This document shows, piece after piece, positions 47,086 to 56,809 of a DNA stretch of 64,000 nucleotides (its first letter is position 1; each line of letters opens with the position of its first letter). Below the pieces are notes generated by a model. That model saw nothing but the letters and a program-made list of their open reading frames with translations, was not told the origin of the DNA and did no database searches. The position numbers were made by a program, and so were the translations under genes. Origin of the DNA: Psychrobacter sp. M13 (lineage in GTDB: Bacteria; Pseudomonadota; Gammaproteobacteria; Pseudomonadales; Moraxellaceae); assembly GCF_030718935.1 (NCBI RefSeq), contig NZ_CP132194.1:1426001-1490000 (forward strand). Reading direction: 5' to 3'.

Positions 47086-48327
47086 ATGGCAGTCGGCAAC
47101 ATTGCAGTACCAGATACTATTTATCCTATCGATGGGATTACGCTTAGTGCTACGGCAGCGGGTGTGCGCTATAAAGATCGTAATGACTTAGTGCTCATTA
47201 AGATAGCAGACAGTGCTACCACAGCAGTAGTCACCACTAAGAACACCTTTTGTGCTGCGCCAGTGCGAGTACTACGCACGCATTTTGATCAAGCAAGTCC
47301 GCGCTACTTAGTTATTAACACTGGCAATGCGAATGCGGGTACGGGCGCTGATGGTTTGCGCCGTGCCACTGATATCTGTACTGAGCTGGCAAGCAAAGCG
47401 GGCATTGATGTCCGTTCAGTTCTGCCGTTCTCAACGGGCGTAATTGGTGAGCCACTAAATAGTGAAGCGATAATCACAGGCTTAGATCATGCCTTGACAC
47501 AGCTCAAGTCAGATAATTGGCTGGCGGCAGCAGACGGTATTCGTACTACCGACACTGTCCCTAAAGTTGCTAGCCAAAAGCTCGATATTGCTGGTAATAG
47601 TACTGCTCAGAGTGGCAGCTACCATATCACTGGCATCTCCAAAGGCTCAGGGATGATACGCCCTAATATGGCCACTATGCTTGGGTTTGTGGCGACTGAT
47701 GCTAATATTACCGCTGATCTGTTACCAAAGATGCTCAGCGCTATTAATGAGAAATCCTTTAATCGGATTACTGTTGATGGTGATACTTCTACCAATGACT
47801 GCTGTGTGTTAATAGCAACAGGCACTGCAAGTACAGAGCTTATTGACAGCACCGATCACCCGCATTATCAGCCATTATTTGATGCTTTAAGCGCCGTGTT
47901 TATGCGTTTGGCGCAACTGATCGTTCGTGACGGTGAAGGCGCTACTAAGTTTATGACGGTCAAAGTGACAGGTGGCAAGACGACTCAGGAATGCTGTGAT
48001 GTGGCTTACGCTGTCGCTCACTCGCCATTGGTTAAGACGGCGTTTTTTGCCAGCGATGCCAATTGGGGTCGTATATTAGCAGCAGTTGGTTATGCAGGTA
48101 TAGATGATCTGGACACTGAGCAAGTCGATGTGTCGCTCAATGAGGTCTTAATTTGTCAAAACGGCATGGTTGCACCAAGCTATACTGAGGTGGCTGGCAA
48201 GGAGGTGATGAGTCTTCCTGAGATTACTATACACATAGAGTTAGCGCGAGGAGAGGCTAACGATACGGTTTATACTTGTGATTTATCTTATGATTATGTC
48301 AAAATAAATGCAGATTATCGTAGCTAA
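47086..48327 (+). CDS. argJ: Bifunctional ornithine acetyltransferase / N-acetylglutamate synthase
   Basis: ArgJ recycles the acetyl group in arginine biosynthesis and can start the pathway. The 413-aa precursor has the autocleavage region KGSGMIRPNMATMLGFVATDA, where the Thr of NMATML becomes the N-terminal nucleophile of the beta chain, and the C-terminal ANWGRILAAVGYAG region. It is transcribed 100 bp after xthA. Presence of the acetyl-cycling form is usual in this family of bacteria. Confidence 0.96.
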   Translation: MAVGNIAVPDTIYPIDGITLSATAAGVRYKDRNDLVLIKIADSATTAVVTTKNTFCAAPVRVLRTHFDQASPRYLVINTGNANAGTGADGLRRATDICTELASKAGIDVRSVLPFSTGVIGEPLNSEAIITGLDHALTQLKSDNWLAAADGIRTTDTVPKVASQKLDIAGNSTAQSGSYHITGISKGSGMIRPNMATMLGFVATDANITADLLPKMLSAINEKSFNRITVDGDTSTNDCCVLIATGTASTELIDSTDHPHYQPLFDALSAVFMRLAQLIVRDGEGATKFMTVKVTGGKTTQECCDVAYAVAHSPLVKTAFFASDANWGRILAAVGYAGIDDLDTEQVDVSLNEVLICQNGMVAPSYTEVAGKEVMSLPEITIHIELARGEANDTVYTCDLSYDYVKINADYRS

Positions 48328-48545
48328 TCAACAGCTTATCAGATAATTGTATTTTAACGGTTTATCCAGCGGTCATAAACTAGTATTTATATAGTAATAA
48401 CGGTAGTATTGAACAGATAGAATCTAATTTATGACTGTTGCAAACTTTGACGTATAATTACAAAGCAGTTATAGAGTGTAAGGTTTTATGCGTTTTATAA
48501 TGAGCGCCAGTACAACAATAAAGTATTTTAACTGAGGATAATTTA

Positions 48546-48944
48546 ATGAAAAAATTAGCAATTGCAGCATTAGCATCAACTTTCGCATTAGCAGGTTGTT
48601 CTACTATGGGCCTTGATGATGAGCGCGCCATGGTCGTTGATGGCCAACCAGTCAACGTAAAAGTCGTTAACATCTCAAGCTTCGAAGTAGAAGTAGCTCC
48701 ACGTAAAGCTATTTGCGAGTACACTGCTAACGACGGTAACCGTGTTGAAGCTGAGTGCCTACAGTATCGTCAAACCTTTAATAAGAACTACAATACGCTT
48801 AATGGCAACATTCAAGGTTTTTCTTATGAGCCAAACTACCGTTATATCTTAGACCTACGTCAAGAAGCAGTAGCTGATGAAGCATCTGGTATGGTTAAGC
48901 CTGTATGGATCTTGAATGAAGTTATCTCAAAAACTGCTGAGTAA
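48546..48944 (+). CDS. DUF4377-like lipoprotein
   Basis: Exported lipoprotein of 132 aa with start MKKLAIAALASTFALAGC: basic n-region, hydrophobic core and a lipobox LAGC (Cys19). The mature part includes CLQYRQTFNKNYNTLNGNIQ, then GFSYEPNYRYILDL and a WILNEVISKT end, the pattern of the DUF4377 domain, which is found in HslJ/META-linked lipoproteins. No enzyme function is known. It ends in a strong terminator, a single-gene unit with a GAGG ribosome site. Membrane topology is outer- or inner-membrane lipoprotein. Confidence 0.8.
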   Translation: MKKLAIAALASTFALAGCSTMGLDDERAMVVDGQPVNVKVVNISSFEVEVAPRKAICEYTANDGNRVEAECLQYRQTFNKNYNTLNGNIQGFSYEPNYRYILDLRQEAVADEASGMVKPVWILNEVISKTAE

Positions 48945-49034
48945 TTTAGTTAAATAGATAATTAGTTAGATGGATAGATAGTTTTTATTAAGCTATCTAA
49001 AGCCGCCTGTAATAATAAGCAAATAGTGATAAGC

Positions 49035-49064
49035 AAAAGCCTCTAAAATATTAGAGGCTTTTTT
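49035..49064 (+). terminator. Terminator after DUF4377-like gene
   Basis: Perfect 12-bp stem AAAAGCCTCTAA / TTAGAGGCTTTT with 4-nt loop and T run; also convergent with sdaA. Confidence 0.93.
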
Positions 49065-49120
49065 GTATTTATAAATTCTATTTGTGGATTATCAGCCACG
49101 AAAACTGTTATCAGGCATGA

Positions 49121-50554
49121 TTAACACTGACTGTATTTGACACTCACCCCTTGTGATGCGGTAGGAATACGATTATCAGCGTAGACCGCCAATCCGCCAC
49201 GTGAGGTTTCTTTATAATTATCCAGCATATCAGCGCCCGTTTGCTTCATGGTTTCGACTACTTTATCGAATGATACAAAATGCTGACCATCACCACGACA
49301 AGCAAGACGAGCAGCATTAATGGCTTTTACTGCACCCATAGCATTACGTTCAATACAAGGCACTTGTACTAAACCGCCAACAGGATCACAAGTTAATCCT
49401 AGATTATGTTCAATGCCAATCTCAGCGGCGTTGAGACACTGAGCAGGGTCACCACCCATAATCTCAGCTAGAGCCGACGCGGCCATCGCACAGGCAGAGC
49501 CGACCTCACCTTGACAGCCCACCTCAGCACCAGAGATTGAGGCGTTCTGTTTAATCAAACTACCGATAGCCGTTGAATTTAGCAAAAACTTACGGGCGCC
49601 GTCCGTGCTATAGCTGGCTAGAAAGTCGCGATAATAATGCATTACTGCTGGGATAATACCAGCTGCGCCATTAGTCGGAGCGGTGACCACATTGCCGCCA
49701 TTGGCGTTTTCTTCATTGACCGCTAATGCATATAGATCGACCCAGTCCATAGCTGCAAGCTTATCACTTATAGTGCTTGGCTGATCTTTTTCATCACAAA
49801 GTTGCAGGTATAGTGCTTGGGCACGGCGCTTGACATCAAGACCTCCTGGCAGAATACCACCGTTTTGACAGCCACGAGTGACACAATCTTGCATCGCCTC
49901 CCAAATAGAATCCAAATAAGCAAAAACCTCGTCTTTATCACGATAGTGACACTCATTAGCCAATACCAGTTCACTGACACTCAATCGATGTATGCGGCAT
50001 TGCTCAAGTAGCTCTGCTGCAGTATTAAAAGGGTGGGGAATAGAACCAATGGAGGGAGCGGCACTATCTTCATCAGGATTATTGGCATCAGCATCATTAA
50101 TAACGAAGCCACCGCCCACTGAATAATAAGTTTGCTGATAGCGAGTACCATCAGTTAATATCGCGCAGATAGTCATAGCATTAGGATGATAGGGTAGTAC
50201 CGTATCACCGTACCACTGAATATCACGCTCAGTATTGAACGCGACACTATGCTCACCTGCTAAAGACAATTGTTTATCAGAAAATATAGGCGTGAGGTAC
50301 TGACTGGTCAGACGAGTGTCAATAGTGCTTGGCGCGTGTCCTAGCAGCCCAAGTAGTATTGCCGTGTCAGTAGCATGACCTTTGCCCGTAGCCGCTAGCG
50401 AGCCATATAACTCAACTTCGATAGCAGTGACATCGCTCAGCGCTGCACGCTTGCGTAGGGAGGCTAAAAATAAGTTAGCGGCGACCATAGGGCCCACAGT
50501 ATGTGAGCTTGATGGGCCAACACCGATCTTAAATAAATCAAAGACACTAATCAT
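49121..50554 (-). CDS. sdaA: L-serine ammonia-lyase, iron-sulfur type
   Basis: One-chain [4Fe-4S] L-serine dehydratase of 477 aa giving pyruvate and ammonia. [19 protein letters not shown] starts the regulatory half; [18 protein letters not shown] and [26 protein letters not shown] supply the cluster cysteines. Length fits E. coli SdaA (454 aa) with a disordered Asp/Asn-rich insert near residue 160. It is alone and divergent from the uracil permease across a 504-bp spacer. Confidence 0.94.
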   Translation of the reverse strand: MISVFDLFKIGVGPSSSHTVGPMVAANLFLASLRKRAALSDVTAIEVELYGSLAATGKGHATDTAILLGLLGHAPSTIDTRLTSQYLTPIFSDKQLSLAGEHSVAFNTERDIQWYGDTVLPYHPNAMTICAILTDGTRYQQTYYSVGGGFVINDADANNPDEDSAAPSIGSIPHPFNTAAELLEQCRIHRLSVSELVLANECHYRDKDEVFAYLDSIWEAMQDCVTRGCQNGGILPGGLDVKRRAQALYLQLCDEKDQPSTISDKLAAMDWVDLYALAVNEENANGGNVVTAPTNGAAGIIPAVMHYYRDFLASYSTDGARKFLLNSTAIGSLIKQNASISGAEVGCQGEVGSACAMAASALAEIMGGDPAQCLNAAEIGIEHNLGLTCDPVGGLVQVPCIERNAMGAVKAINAARLACRGDGQHFVSFDKVVETMKQTGADMLDNYKETSRGGLAVYADNRIPTASQGVSVKYSQC

Positions 50555-51058
50555 AATAAATCATCCATGATGAGTTAAAAAAATCGTAATAATAAAAGAT
50601 GCTATATGTGATATCTACCTTTGATATCTAAAGCACTTAATGTTTACAACGATTTTCTTATCATTTTTAATTGAGTTTCGAATTTTGAGCTTAAGTTTTA
50701 GATTGAAAATACTATTGAAATGGTAAGCGGATTAGAACTATAAAAAGTGAGTCAGTATTTTGTTTAGAAATAAGTAAGCTTGCCAGTCTAGTAGACCTTT
50801 GTGGTTCAACAGGTATAGCAATAAACGCTTTTTTTTAGTATTAAATTCCGTTATGATGCACAGCATCGTTGTCAATGTAACATTCTGTAAAGGCATGAAT
50901 ATCGTAAGCTCTGTAGCAAGCCTGCATTATAACCAATTAGTTTGATAATAACCTATGATTATCTATTGTATATACAGCCTACAGTCATAACTAAGAGCTG
51001 TCATTCCATAATAGAAATAACTCGTTGCCTATAATTTCAAAGGTATTATATCAGTCCT
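50555..51058. other. Divergent spacer sdaA / uraA
   Basis: 504 bp with no gene or RNA I can support. It must carry two promoters. A poly-T tract (about 50830) lies mid-spacer. Confidence 0.5.
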
Positions 51059-52504
51059 ATGTCCGAAATAGACCAAAAGGAACCAGCGCGTATGACCTCA
51101 CCCTCAGAGCATTCTTCAGCAGATAATCCCATAGATAACAACTCACCTAATGCATTACATAATGCTGGTGTTGATACCGCTTCACTGAGCTATTCAGACA
51201 ATCCAGACTTTGAAAACGGTCGGTGGTTCCCGACATGGCGACCTTTTAAAGGTGATTTGGATCGTAATCCAGTAGGGATTAATGAATATCTACCCGCTGG
51301 TAAGAGTTTCTTGCTAGGTGTACAGCATACCTTTGCTATGTTTGGCGCAACAGTGCTTGCGCCATTATTGATGGGCTTTGATCCTAATCTGGCGATCCTT
51401 ATGTCAGGCATCTGTACGGTGATGTTTTTTGTAATCACAGGTGGTCGTATGCCCAGCTACTTGGGGTCGAGCTTTGCTTTTATTGGTCCTGTGATTGCAG
51501 TGACCGCCTATGCAGGTGTGGGTTTTAATAGCAATCTTGATGTCGCTTTAGGCGGTATTATGGTCTGCGGTATTATTTATGCGTTAGTAGGCTTACTGGT
51601 GGTTAAGACGGGGACGGGCTGGATTGAGCGCTTGATGCCGCCTATTGTTACAGGTGCTATTGTGATGATTATCGGTCTCAATCTAGCGCCAGTGACCATT
51701 CAAGGCGTGTCTGCCAATCAGTTCGATGCTTGGATGGCAGCCTTTACGGTGCTGCTCATCAGTGGCGTGGCGGTTTTTACTCGTGGTATGCTCAGACGCT
51801 TGCTATTACTGGTCGGCTTGATACTGTCTTATGTGGTTTATTATATCGTCACTAACTTGTTAGGATTTGGCGTACCGATTGATTTTAGTAGTGTCGCAGC
51901 AGCGTCATGGTTCGGTCTCCCTAGCATTCACACCCCGCGTTTTGAGATGAGCGCTATTATTTTGATTGCACCTGTGGCCTTTATTTTGATCGCAGAAAAT
52001 TTGGGGCACTTTAAGGCGGTTGAGGGGATGACCAAAGCTCGTGTGACCCCTTATATGGGTCGGGCGTTTTTTGCTGATGGGTTAGCGACGACGTTTTCGG
52101 CGGGCTTTGGCGGTACGGGCGTGACCACTTACGCTGAGAATATCGGGGTAATGGCAGTTACTAAAGTCTATAGCACAACTATCTTTGTCATCGCAGGTAT
52201 TGTTGCTATTGCTTTAGGCTTATCGCCTAAGTTTGGCGCTATTATCCAGACTATTCCACCAGCGTTATTAGGCGGCGCCTCTATCGTAGTCTTTGGTCTA
52301 ATCGCTATCGCTGGGGCAAAAATTTGGTTTGATAGTCATATCGACTTTAGCAAGAACAGTAATCTCATTATTGCAGCGGTCACTGTGATTATGGGAACGG
52401 GTAATTTTAGCCTACACTTAGGGGGATTTGACTTAGGCGGTATCGGTACAGCGACGCTAACCGCCATCGTGCTGAATGCTTTATTTAATCTTCAAAAAGA
52501 TTGA
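51059..52504 (+). CDS. Uracil/xanthine permease family transporter (UraA-like)
   Basis: NCS2 nucleobase:cation symporter of 481 aa with about 14 membrane segments. LGVQHTFAMFGATVLAPLL, GRMPSYLGSSFAFIGPVIAV and GTGVTTYAENIGVMAVTKVYS match UraA; the last carries the conserved Glu of the substrate site. The first 60 residues are a hydrophilic, disordered extension missing in E. coli UraA (429 aa). Uracil is the likeliest substrate. No upp or pyrimidine gene is adjacent. Confidence 0.9.
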   Translation: MSEIDQKEPARMTSPSEHSSADNPIDNNSPNALHNAGVDTASLSYSDNPDFENGRWFPTWRPFKGDLDRNPVGINEYLPAGKSFLLGVQHTFAMFGATVLAPLLMGFDPNLAILMSGICTVMFFVITGGRMPSYLGSSFAFIGPVIAVTAYAGVGFNSNLDVALGGIMVCGIIYALVGLLVVKTGTGWIERLMPPIVTGAIVMIIGLNLAPVTIQGVSANQFDAWMAAFTVLLISGVAVFTRGMLRRLLLLVGLILSYVVYYIVTNLLGFGVPIDFSSVAAASWFGLPSIHTPRFEMSAIILIAPVAFILIAENLGHFKAVEGMTKARVTPYMGRAFFADGLATTFSAGFGGTGVTTYAENIGVMAVTKVYSTTIFVIAGIVAIALGLSPKFGAIIQTIPPALLGGASIVVFGLIAIAGAKIWFDSHIDFSKNSNLIIAAVTVIMGTGNFSLHLGGFDLGGIGTATLTAIVLNALFNLQKD

Positions 52505-52538
52505 TTTTTTGCATAGTGTAAGCCAGTATTTACGCTAA

Positions 52539-52580
52539 CTAAAGACAGCTTAAATCTGATTGGATTTAAGCTGTCTTTAG
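52539..52580. terminator. Bidirectional terminator uraA / eamA
   Basis: Perfect 18-bp stem CTAAAGACAGCTTAAATC / GATTTAAGCTGTCTTTAG with a 6-nt loop between convergent genes. Confidence 0.88.
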
Positions 52581-52605
52581 TTTAAAAGTCATTTTGATCA
52601 ATAGC

Positions 52606-53538
52606 TTATTTATAATGACGCTTATAAAATTTGGCAAAAAATCGATAACGGCCTAAGGCACGCGGTTTGGGTTTCAGCGATCCTAAGAAAATAGCAGCCA
52701 TGGTCAAAATAGCGCCCGCCCATTGCAAGGTATTAATAGGCTTATCCAGCCAGCTATAATCAATAATGAGTGCAGCAATCGGCTCAGTGAGCAATAATAG
52801 ACCAACCATAGTAAGCGATAGTTTAGGTATTGAGTAGGCAATCAAGCCCCATGCCAAGCACTGCATTATCGCACCATAGACTACTATCCAACCCACTTGT
52901 GACCAAGTCGCAGGCATGATGGCGCCTTGATCAAAGATCAGCATTGGAACTACCATTGCCAGTACTCCACCGATGCTAACCAGCTGCATTAAGATAAATA
53001 TGGAGGTGGGCTCAGTATCATGGGTCTTACGGATAAAGGTCATTGATGCCGCTAGCATAGCACCTGAAACAATACCCGCTACAAACCCCCAAGTCGCATC
53101 GGTATTTTGCGCAAATTCAGGACTACCAATTAGTGCCACACCGAAAAGCGCCATACAAAGACTCAGTAGCTGTAAAATAGACTGGCGTTCATTAAAGTAT
53201 AAAAACCCAATCGCCGCTAAAAAGAAGATCTGTAAGCTGTTGAGTAGCGTTGAGATACCAGGGCCGACTGCATGAATACTCTCATGCCAAAGCGCTAAGT
53301 CTAGACCCAAAAACGCGCCTGATAATAAGCCATAAACAATAGCGCGACGCGAACGAGGCAGGCGTTGCCCCATCATCTTAGCTAGTATAGTAAAAATTAT
53401 TCCTGAAACCGCCAGACGCCAAAAAGACATGGCCCAACTGCCAATAGCGACATGAGCAACAATTAGGCTACCCAAACCAAAAATAATACAACCGATAGCT
53501 AAGCCAATAGCAGCGGAGGGTGAAGGATTATCAGCCAT
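52606..53538 (-). CDS. EamA/DMT-family transporter
   Basis: Ten-helix DMT (drug/metabolite transporter) protein of 310 aa with two EamA repeats (about residues 10-135 and 150-290). LLTEPIAALIIDYSWL, near residue 252, is typical of the second repeat. Such proteins often export amino acids or cytotoxic metabolites; no specific substrate is shown. A basic cytoplasmic tail ends the protein. Confidence 0.88.
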   Translation of the reverse strand: MADNPSPSAAIGLAIGCIIFGLGSLIVAHVAIGSWAMSFWRLAVSGIIFTILAKMMGQRLPRSRRAIVYGLLSGAFLGLDLALWHESIHAVGPGISTLLNSLQIFFLAAIGFLYFNERQSILQLLSLCMALFGVALIGSPEFAQNTDATWGFVAGIVSGAMLAASMTFIRKTHDTEPTSIFILMQLVSIGGVLAMVVPMLIFDQGAIMPATWSQVGWIVVYGAIMQCLAWGLIAYSIPKLSLTMVGLLLLTEPIAALIIDYSWLDKPINTLQWAGAILTMAAIFLGSLKPKPRALGRYRFFAKFYKRHYK

Positions 53539-53687
53539 AAAGTACTCTAAGCTTTTTGAACAAACGACAAGTGTAAACCTTATTACTCCTTAAATGAAGA
53601 CTTGCGGATTTTCTTTATTTTATAACCACAATGAATTCATTCAAAGCTTACCGTTATTTTCATAGAATGCATCTATTCACAGAACGC

Positions 53688-53730
53688 ATCTAGGGCTTAG
53701 CAGCGCTATTTGCTAAGCTAACCCTTAGAT
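53688..53730. other. Hairpin just upstream of the WG-repeat gene
   Basis: Inner stem GCTTAGCA/TGCTAAGC with outer ATCTAGGG/CCCTTAGAT. It ends 7 bp before the first possible start codon (53737) and could form in the mRNA leader. Confidence 0.5.
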
Positions 53731-53784
53731 GATTCAATGACTCTTATATTCAGCAATTTACCCGTACCAAGCTTAGGTTTTACT

Positions 53785-55500
53785 ATGATTCAACGTCACT
53801 TATCTCAAGAACCTCGTCAATCAATACAGCAATTACCAAGCGCAAAGCTAGTGCCTATAACCTTAGCTTTATTCGCTGTGCTATTCACTCTGTCAAGTGC
53901 TCAAGCGGCTAGCTGTAAGATCCCTAAAAGCTACTATAAAAGCGTCGCTTGCAGCTCAAGCAGTGGCTATTACTTAGCGAGCAAAGACTTTGGTGCGCCC
54001 GTAGCTTTGATAGATTCTAAAGGCAAGCCTGTTGTTGATTTATTGCGTTATCAAAAGGTCGCAGCTGATAAAATAGCAAGCGGTCTAATACCCGTGCAGC
54101 GTAATGGCCGCGTCGGTTATATAAATATGCAAGGCCGCGAAGTCATCCCTACGATGTACGATGCTCTGCGAGAGTCAGGAGGCTGGGCACGAGCGGTAAG
54201 CGACGGGCGCATTATCGTCAAAAAAGACGGTAATTATGGGGTTATAAACACTAGTGGTAAGATAATCGTGCCTTTTTCATCAGGCTTTAGCGATATTGAT
54301 AATTATCGTAATAGCATTGCGCAAGTACGCAAAAACAAAGCAATTAGCTGGTTGAATAAAAATGGTGATACTGTAAGTGATCCCAATGGCGCTCCTAATA
54401 GTGCTACTAAAGTCACTACTAAAACTGATCCTGATAAAAAGGTCTCTACCGTACAACCAGCAACAAAACCTGCCACCTTTACTACGCTACAGCCTGCTCA
54501 GCAAGACGGCAAATGGGGTTTTGTCGATGAGAAAAATACCATTATGATTACCTACTCATTTGATGAAGTCAGACCTTTCTCTGAGGGCTTAGCAGCAGTG
54601 CGAATAGAGGATAATTGGGGGTTTGTCAACTTAGGCGGCGAGTTAGTCATTCCCTTTAACTTTGCAGACAATACTGCCACCACTGTGAACAGTGAGTCTA
54701 TGTTTGTATTCAAAGAGGATAAAGCGTGGACGGGTACGCTTAAAAGTGGTGATAAAGTATGTATCGATAAAAAGGGAAATATTACCGATTGCGATATTGT
54801 AAAAGCACTTGATAAAAATGACAGCAATTTGCCTAATAACACTAGCGAAATCAGCGAAATCAGCGAAATCAGCGAAATCAGCGAAATCAGCGAAATCAGC
54901 GAAATCAGCGAAATCAGCGAAATCAGCGAAATCAGCGAAATCAGCGAAATCAGCGAAATCGGTGAGATTAACGAAGTCAGTGAGATTAACGAAGTCAGTG
55001 AGATTAACGAAGTCAGTGAGATTAACGAAGTCAGTGAGATTAAACCAACTAACGAAGTCAATGAGACCCGAGAGGTGAGAGAAATCAGCGCTCCTAGCTC
55101 TGTCAAAGATTTGGGCAACATTACGACGACTTCTGTCGTGTCCAAAATAACACTCACTACTCCAAAACCTGACTCTGTTATAACGCTAAAGCCTGCCAAG
55201 CAAGATGGCAAATGGGGATTCATTGATGAGCAAAAGGCTATTGTGATTGCTTACGCATTCGATGAAGTGCGACCCTTCTCAGAAGGCTTAGCTGGGGTAC
55301 GCGTTGATGATAAATGGGGCTTTATTGACCTAAAAGGTGAGTTCGTTATTCCATTAAGTTTTGTGCATGATACGGTGCAGAGTAATGAAAATTTTGATGA
55401 TATGTTTTTATTTAACAACGAAAAAGCGTGGATAGGTAGTCTGCAAAATGCTGACAAACTATGTATCAGTAAAGAGGGCAATAAGGTTAGCTGTGAGTAA
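53785..55500 (+). CDS. WG-repeat protein with long SEI tract, exported
   Basis: A 571-aa exported protein (start at 53785; an ATG at 53737 would add 16 residues). A signal peptide with core LVPITLALFAVLFTL ends near SSAQAA. Mature sequence has WG repeats: GRVGYINMQGREVIPTMYD, GNYGVINTSGKIIVPFS, then two near-identical blocks starting GKWGFVDE and GKWGFIDE, each followed by FDEVRPFSEGLA and a second WGF repeat. Between the two blocks lies a Ser-Glu-Ile tract of 13 triplets and four GEINEV/SEINEV units. WG repeats are thought to mediate protein contacts; the linker is probably disordered or helical. Paired Cys near the ends of the two blocks may be disulfide-linked. Function unknown. Confidence 0.85.
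   Translation: MIQRHLSQEPRQSIQQLPSAKLVPITLALFAVLFTLSSAQAASCKIPKSYYKSVACSSSSGYYLASKDFGAPVALIDSKGKPVVDLLRYQKVAADKIASGLIPVQRNGRVGYINMQGREVIPTMYDALRESGGWARAVSDGRIIVKKDGNYGVINTSGKIIVPFSSGFSDIDNYRNSIAQVRKNKAISWLNKNGDTVSDPNGAPNSATKVTTKTDPDKKVSTVQPATKPATFTTLQPAQQDGKWGFVDEKNTIMITYSFDEVRPFSEGLAAVRIEDNWGFVNLGGELVIPFNFADNTATTVNSESMFVFKEDKAWTGTLKSGDKVCIDKKGNITDCDIVKALDKNDSNLPNNTSEISEISEISEISEISEISEISEISEISEISEISEISEIGEINEVSEINEVSEINEVSEINEVSEIKPTNEVNETREVREISAPSSVKDLGNITTTSVVSKITLTTPKPDSVITLKPAKQDGKWGFIDEQKAIVIAYAFDEVRPFSEGLAGVRVDDKWGFIDLKGEFVIPLSFVHDTVQSNENFDDMFLFNNEKAWIGSLQNADKLCISKEGNKVSCE
54847..54963 (+). repeat. GAAATCAGC nonamer array, in frame
   Basis: Twelve perfect copies of GAAATCAGC (54847-54954) and a diverged thirteenth (GAAATCGGT). 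It encodes the Ser-Glu-Ile tract. In-frame on all changes, so slippage would change tract length but not truncate the protein. Confidence 0.97.
54964..55035 (+). repeat. 18-bp tandem array, four copies
   Basis: Four perfect copies of GAGATTAACGAAGTCAGT directly follow the nonamer array and encode EINEVS repeats. Confidence 0.97.
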
Positions 55501-55513
55501 AAGTACAGTGATA

Positions 55514-55545
55514 AAAAAACGGATAGTGATCACTATCCGTTTTTT
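55514..55545. terminator. Palindromic bidirectional terminator
   Basis: A perfect 32-nt palindrome; half-site AAAAAACGGATAGTGA. T runs on both strands serve the WG-repeat gene and the convergent hydrolase gene. Confidence 0.93.
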
Positions 55546-55572
55546 ATGTTAAGTACTAAATTTGCATAATTT

Positions 55573-56616
55573 TTAATCTAATAAATGCTTGCTGATCAAG
55601 TCAACCAAATAGGGCTGATAGTAGCCTGGAATATCATGTGCCATGCCCTCTATCAAGTAGAACTTAGCCTTGGGTATAGTCTTAGCGACCACGCGTCCTT
55701 GTGATGCAGGCAGCAGCCCATCAGCGCTACCATGAATGACGATAGTGGGTGCTTTAACTTGCTTGCTAAATCGGGCGATGGAGCCTGAGGACAAAATAGC
55801 ATTAAGCTGTTGTACTGTGCCTAATGGGTGAAAATTACGCTGGTAACGCAATTTGGCAATCTCACGTACGGTACGCACATTGACATGTCCTGGCGTCCCG
55901 ACCGTTTTCATAAACCAGACACTATGACGAACAATATCGCGCTCAGAATGGCTCTCAGGTCTATTGATCAAAGTATAGAGCTGCTTGGGGCGTGGCGGTT
56001 TTAAAAAGGCGCGATTAGTCGTAGTGAACATCAATACCATTCTATTGACTAAACTGGGATAGCGCGCCGCGACGATTTGCGCGATCATACCGCCCATCGA
56101 AGCCCCTAGCAGATGAGTGCTTTTTAAATTTAGCGCCTTAATCAAGCGCACCGTATCCTCTGCCATATCGGTCAAGTTATAAGCTACTTGTGCTGCTTTA
56201 TTGGATAGCCCTGTTTGCAGACGTAGCATCATTTTTAGCTGACTGACACGCGGTAAGCCCTCGATCTGTACTTTTGAAGATAGACCAATATCACGATTAT
56301 CAAAACGAATGATAAAAAATCCAGCATTAATAAGACGTTTGATAAAGTCATCTGGCCAAAATATCATTTGTGAGCCCAGACCCATTACCATCAACAATGG
56401 CGGATTATTTGGATTACCACCAGCCTCGACACACAGCTTGATATTATCGCCGATGTCGATCATCGCTTGTTGCAAATGCTCGCTAAGATCTGATGCGCGC
56501 CAGTGATGCGCGCCAAAACGCTCCCATTCAGGTGTCGGGTAGTTGACCGCGTTTTCAGTACTAACGTTCTCAGTAATAGAGTTGGCAGTTAGGTTTGGCT
56601 TATTGGGTTGGGTCAT
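55573..56616 (-). CDS. Alpha/beta-fold hydrolase (esterase-like)
   Basis: Serine hydrolase of 347 aa. HLLGASMGGMIAQ is the nucleophile elbow, VIHGSADGLLPAS holds the catalytic Asp region, and EGMAHDIPGYY the His. An oxyanion stretch PLLMVMGLGSQM lies near residue 75. It is 28 bp downstream of the rubredoxin gene on the same strand, resembling the rubA-(rubB)-estB arrangement of Acinetobacter, so an esterase role is plausible. Residues 13-22 (SITEN-VSTEN) come from two 15-bp units. No lid domain assignment is attempted. Confidence 0.87.
   Translation of the reverse strand: MTQPNKPNLTANSITENVSTENAVNYPTPEWERFGAHHWRASDLSEHLQQAMIDIGDNIKLCVEAGGNPNNPPLLMVMGLGSQMIFWPDDFIKRLINAGFFIIRFDNRDIGLSSKVQIEGLPRVSQLKMMLRLQTGLSNKAAQVAYNLTDMAEDTVRLIKALNLKSTHLLGASMGGMIAQIVAARYPSLVNRMVLMFTTTNRAFLKPPRPKQLYTLINRPESHSERDIVRHSVWFMKTVGTPGHVNVRTVREIAKLRYQRNFHPLGTVQQLNAILSSGSIARFSKQVKAPTIVIHGSADGLLPASQGRVVAKTIPKAKFYLIEGMAHDIPGYYQPYLVDLISKHLLD
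56551..56580 (-). repeat. Two in-frame 15-bp units in the hydrolase gene
   Basis: On the minus strand TCTATTACTGAGAAC and GTTAGTACTGAAAAC encode SITEN-VSTEN near the N-terminus. Confidence 0.6.
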
Positions 56617-56644
56617 GATCTCTCCTGCTCACAGTGTCATCGAC

Positions 56645-56809
56645 TTAAACTTCCATCATCTCAAAATCTAATTTGCCAACACCACACTCAGGACAAGTCC
56701 AATCATCAGGGATGTCATCCCATGCTGTACCAGGTGCGATACCCTCTTCAGGGCAGCCAAGCGCTTCATCATAGATCCAGCCACAGACAATACATTCATA
56801 ACGTTTCAT
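56645..56809 (-). CDS. rubA: Rubredoxin
   Basis: A 54-aa rubredoxin. The iron is bound by C6-x2-C9 (ECIVCGW) and C39-x2-C42 ([10 protein letters not shown]); the middle has the usual [17 protein letters not shown]. It is a small electron carrier, in this lineage often serving alkane hydroxylase through a rubredoxin reductase (rubB), which is not seen in this window. The ATG at 56809 gives the standard rubredoxin N-terminus (MKRYEC). It is directly upstream of the alpha/beta hydrolase gene. Sure of the family; the partner is unknown. Confidence 0.95.
   Translation of the reverse strand: MKRYECIVCGWIYDEALGCPEEGIAPGTAWDDIPDDWTCPECGVGKLDFEMMEV

Noticed and set aside
54847..55035. CRISPR-like array
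   Set aside because: Units are contiguous with no spacers and lie inside a real coding frame.
54552..55223. Long leftward and rightward ORFs across the WG linker (Ile-Ser-Leu or Ala-Lys-Ser repeats)
   Set aside because: They are translations of the 9- and 18-bp arrays in wrong frames; the WG frame has a signal peptide and folded domains on both sides.
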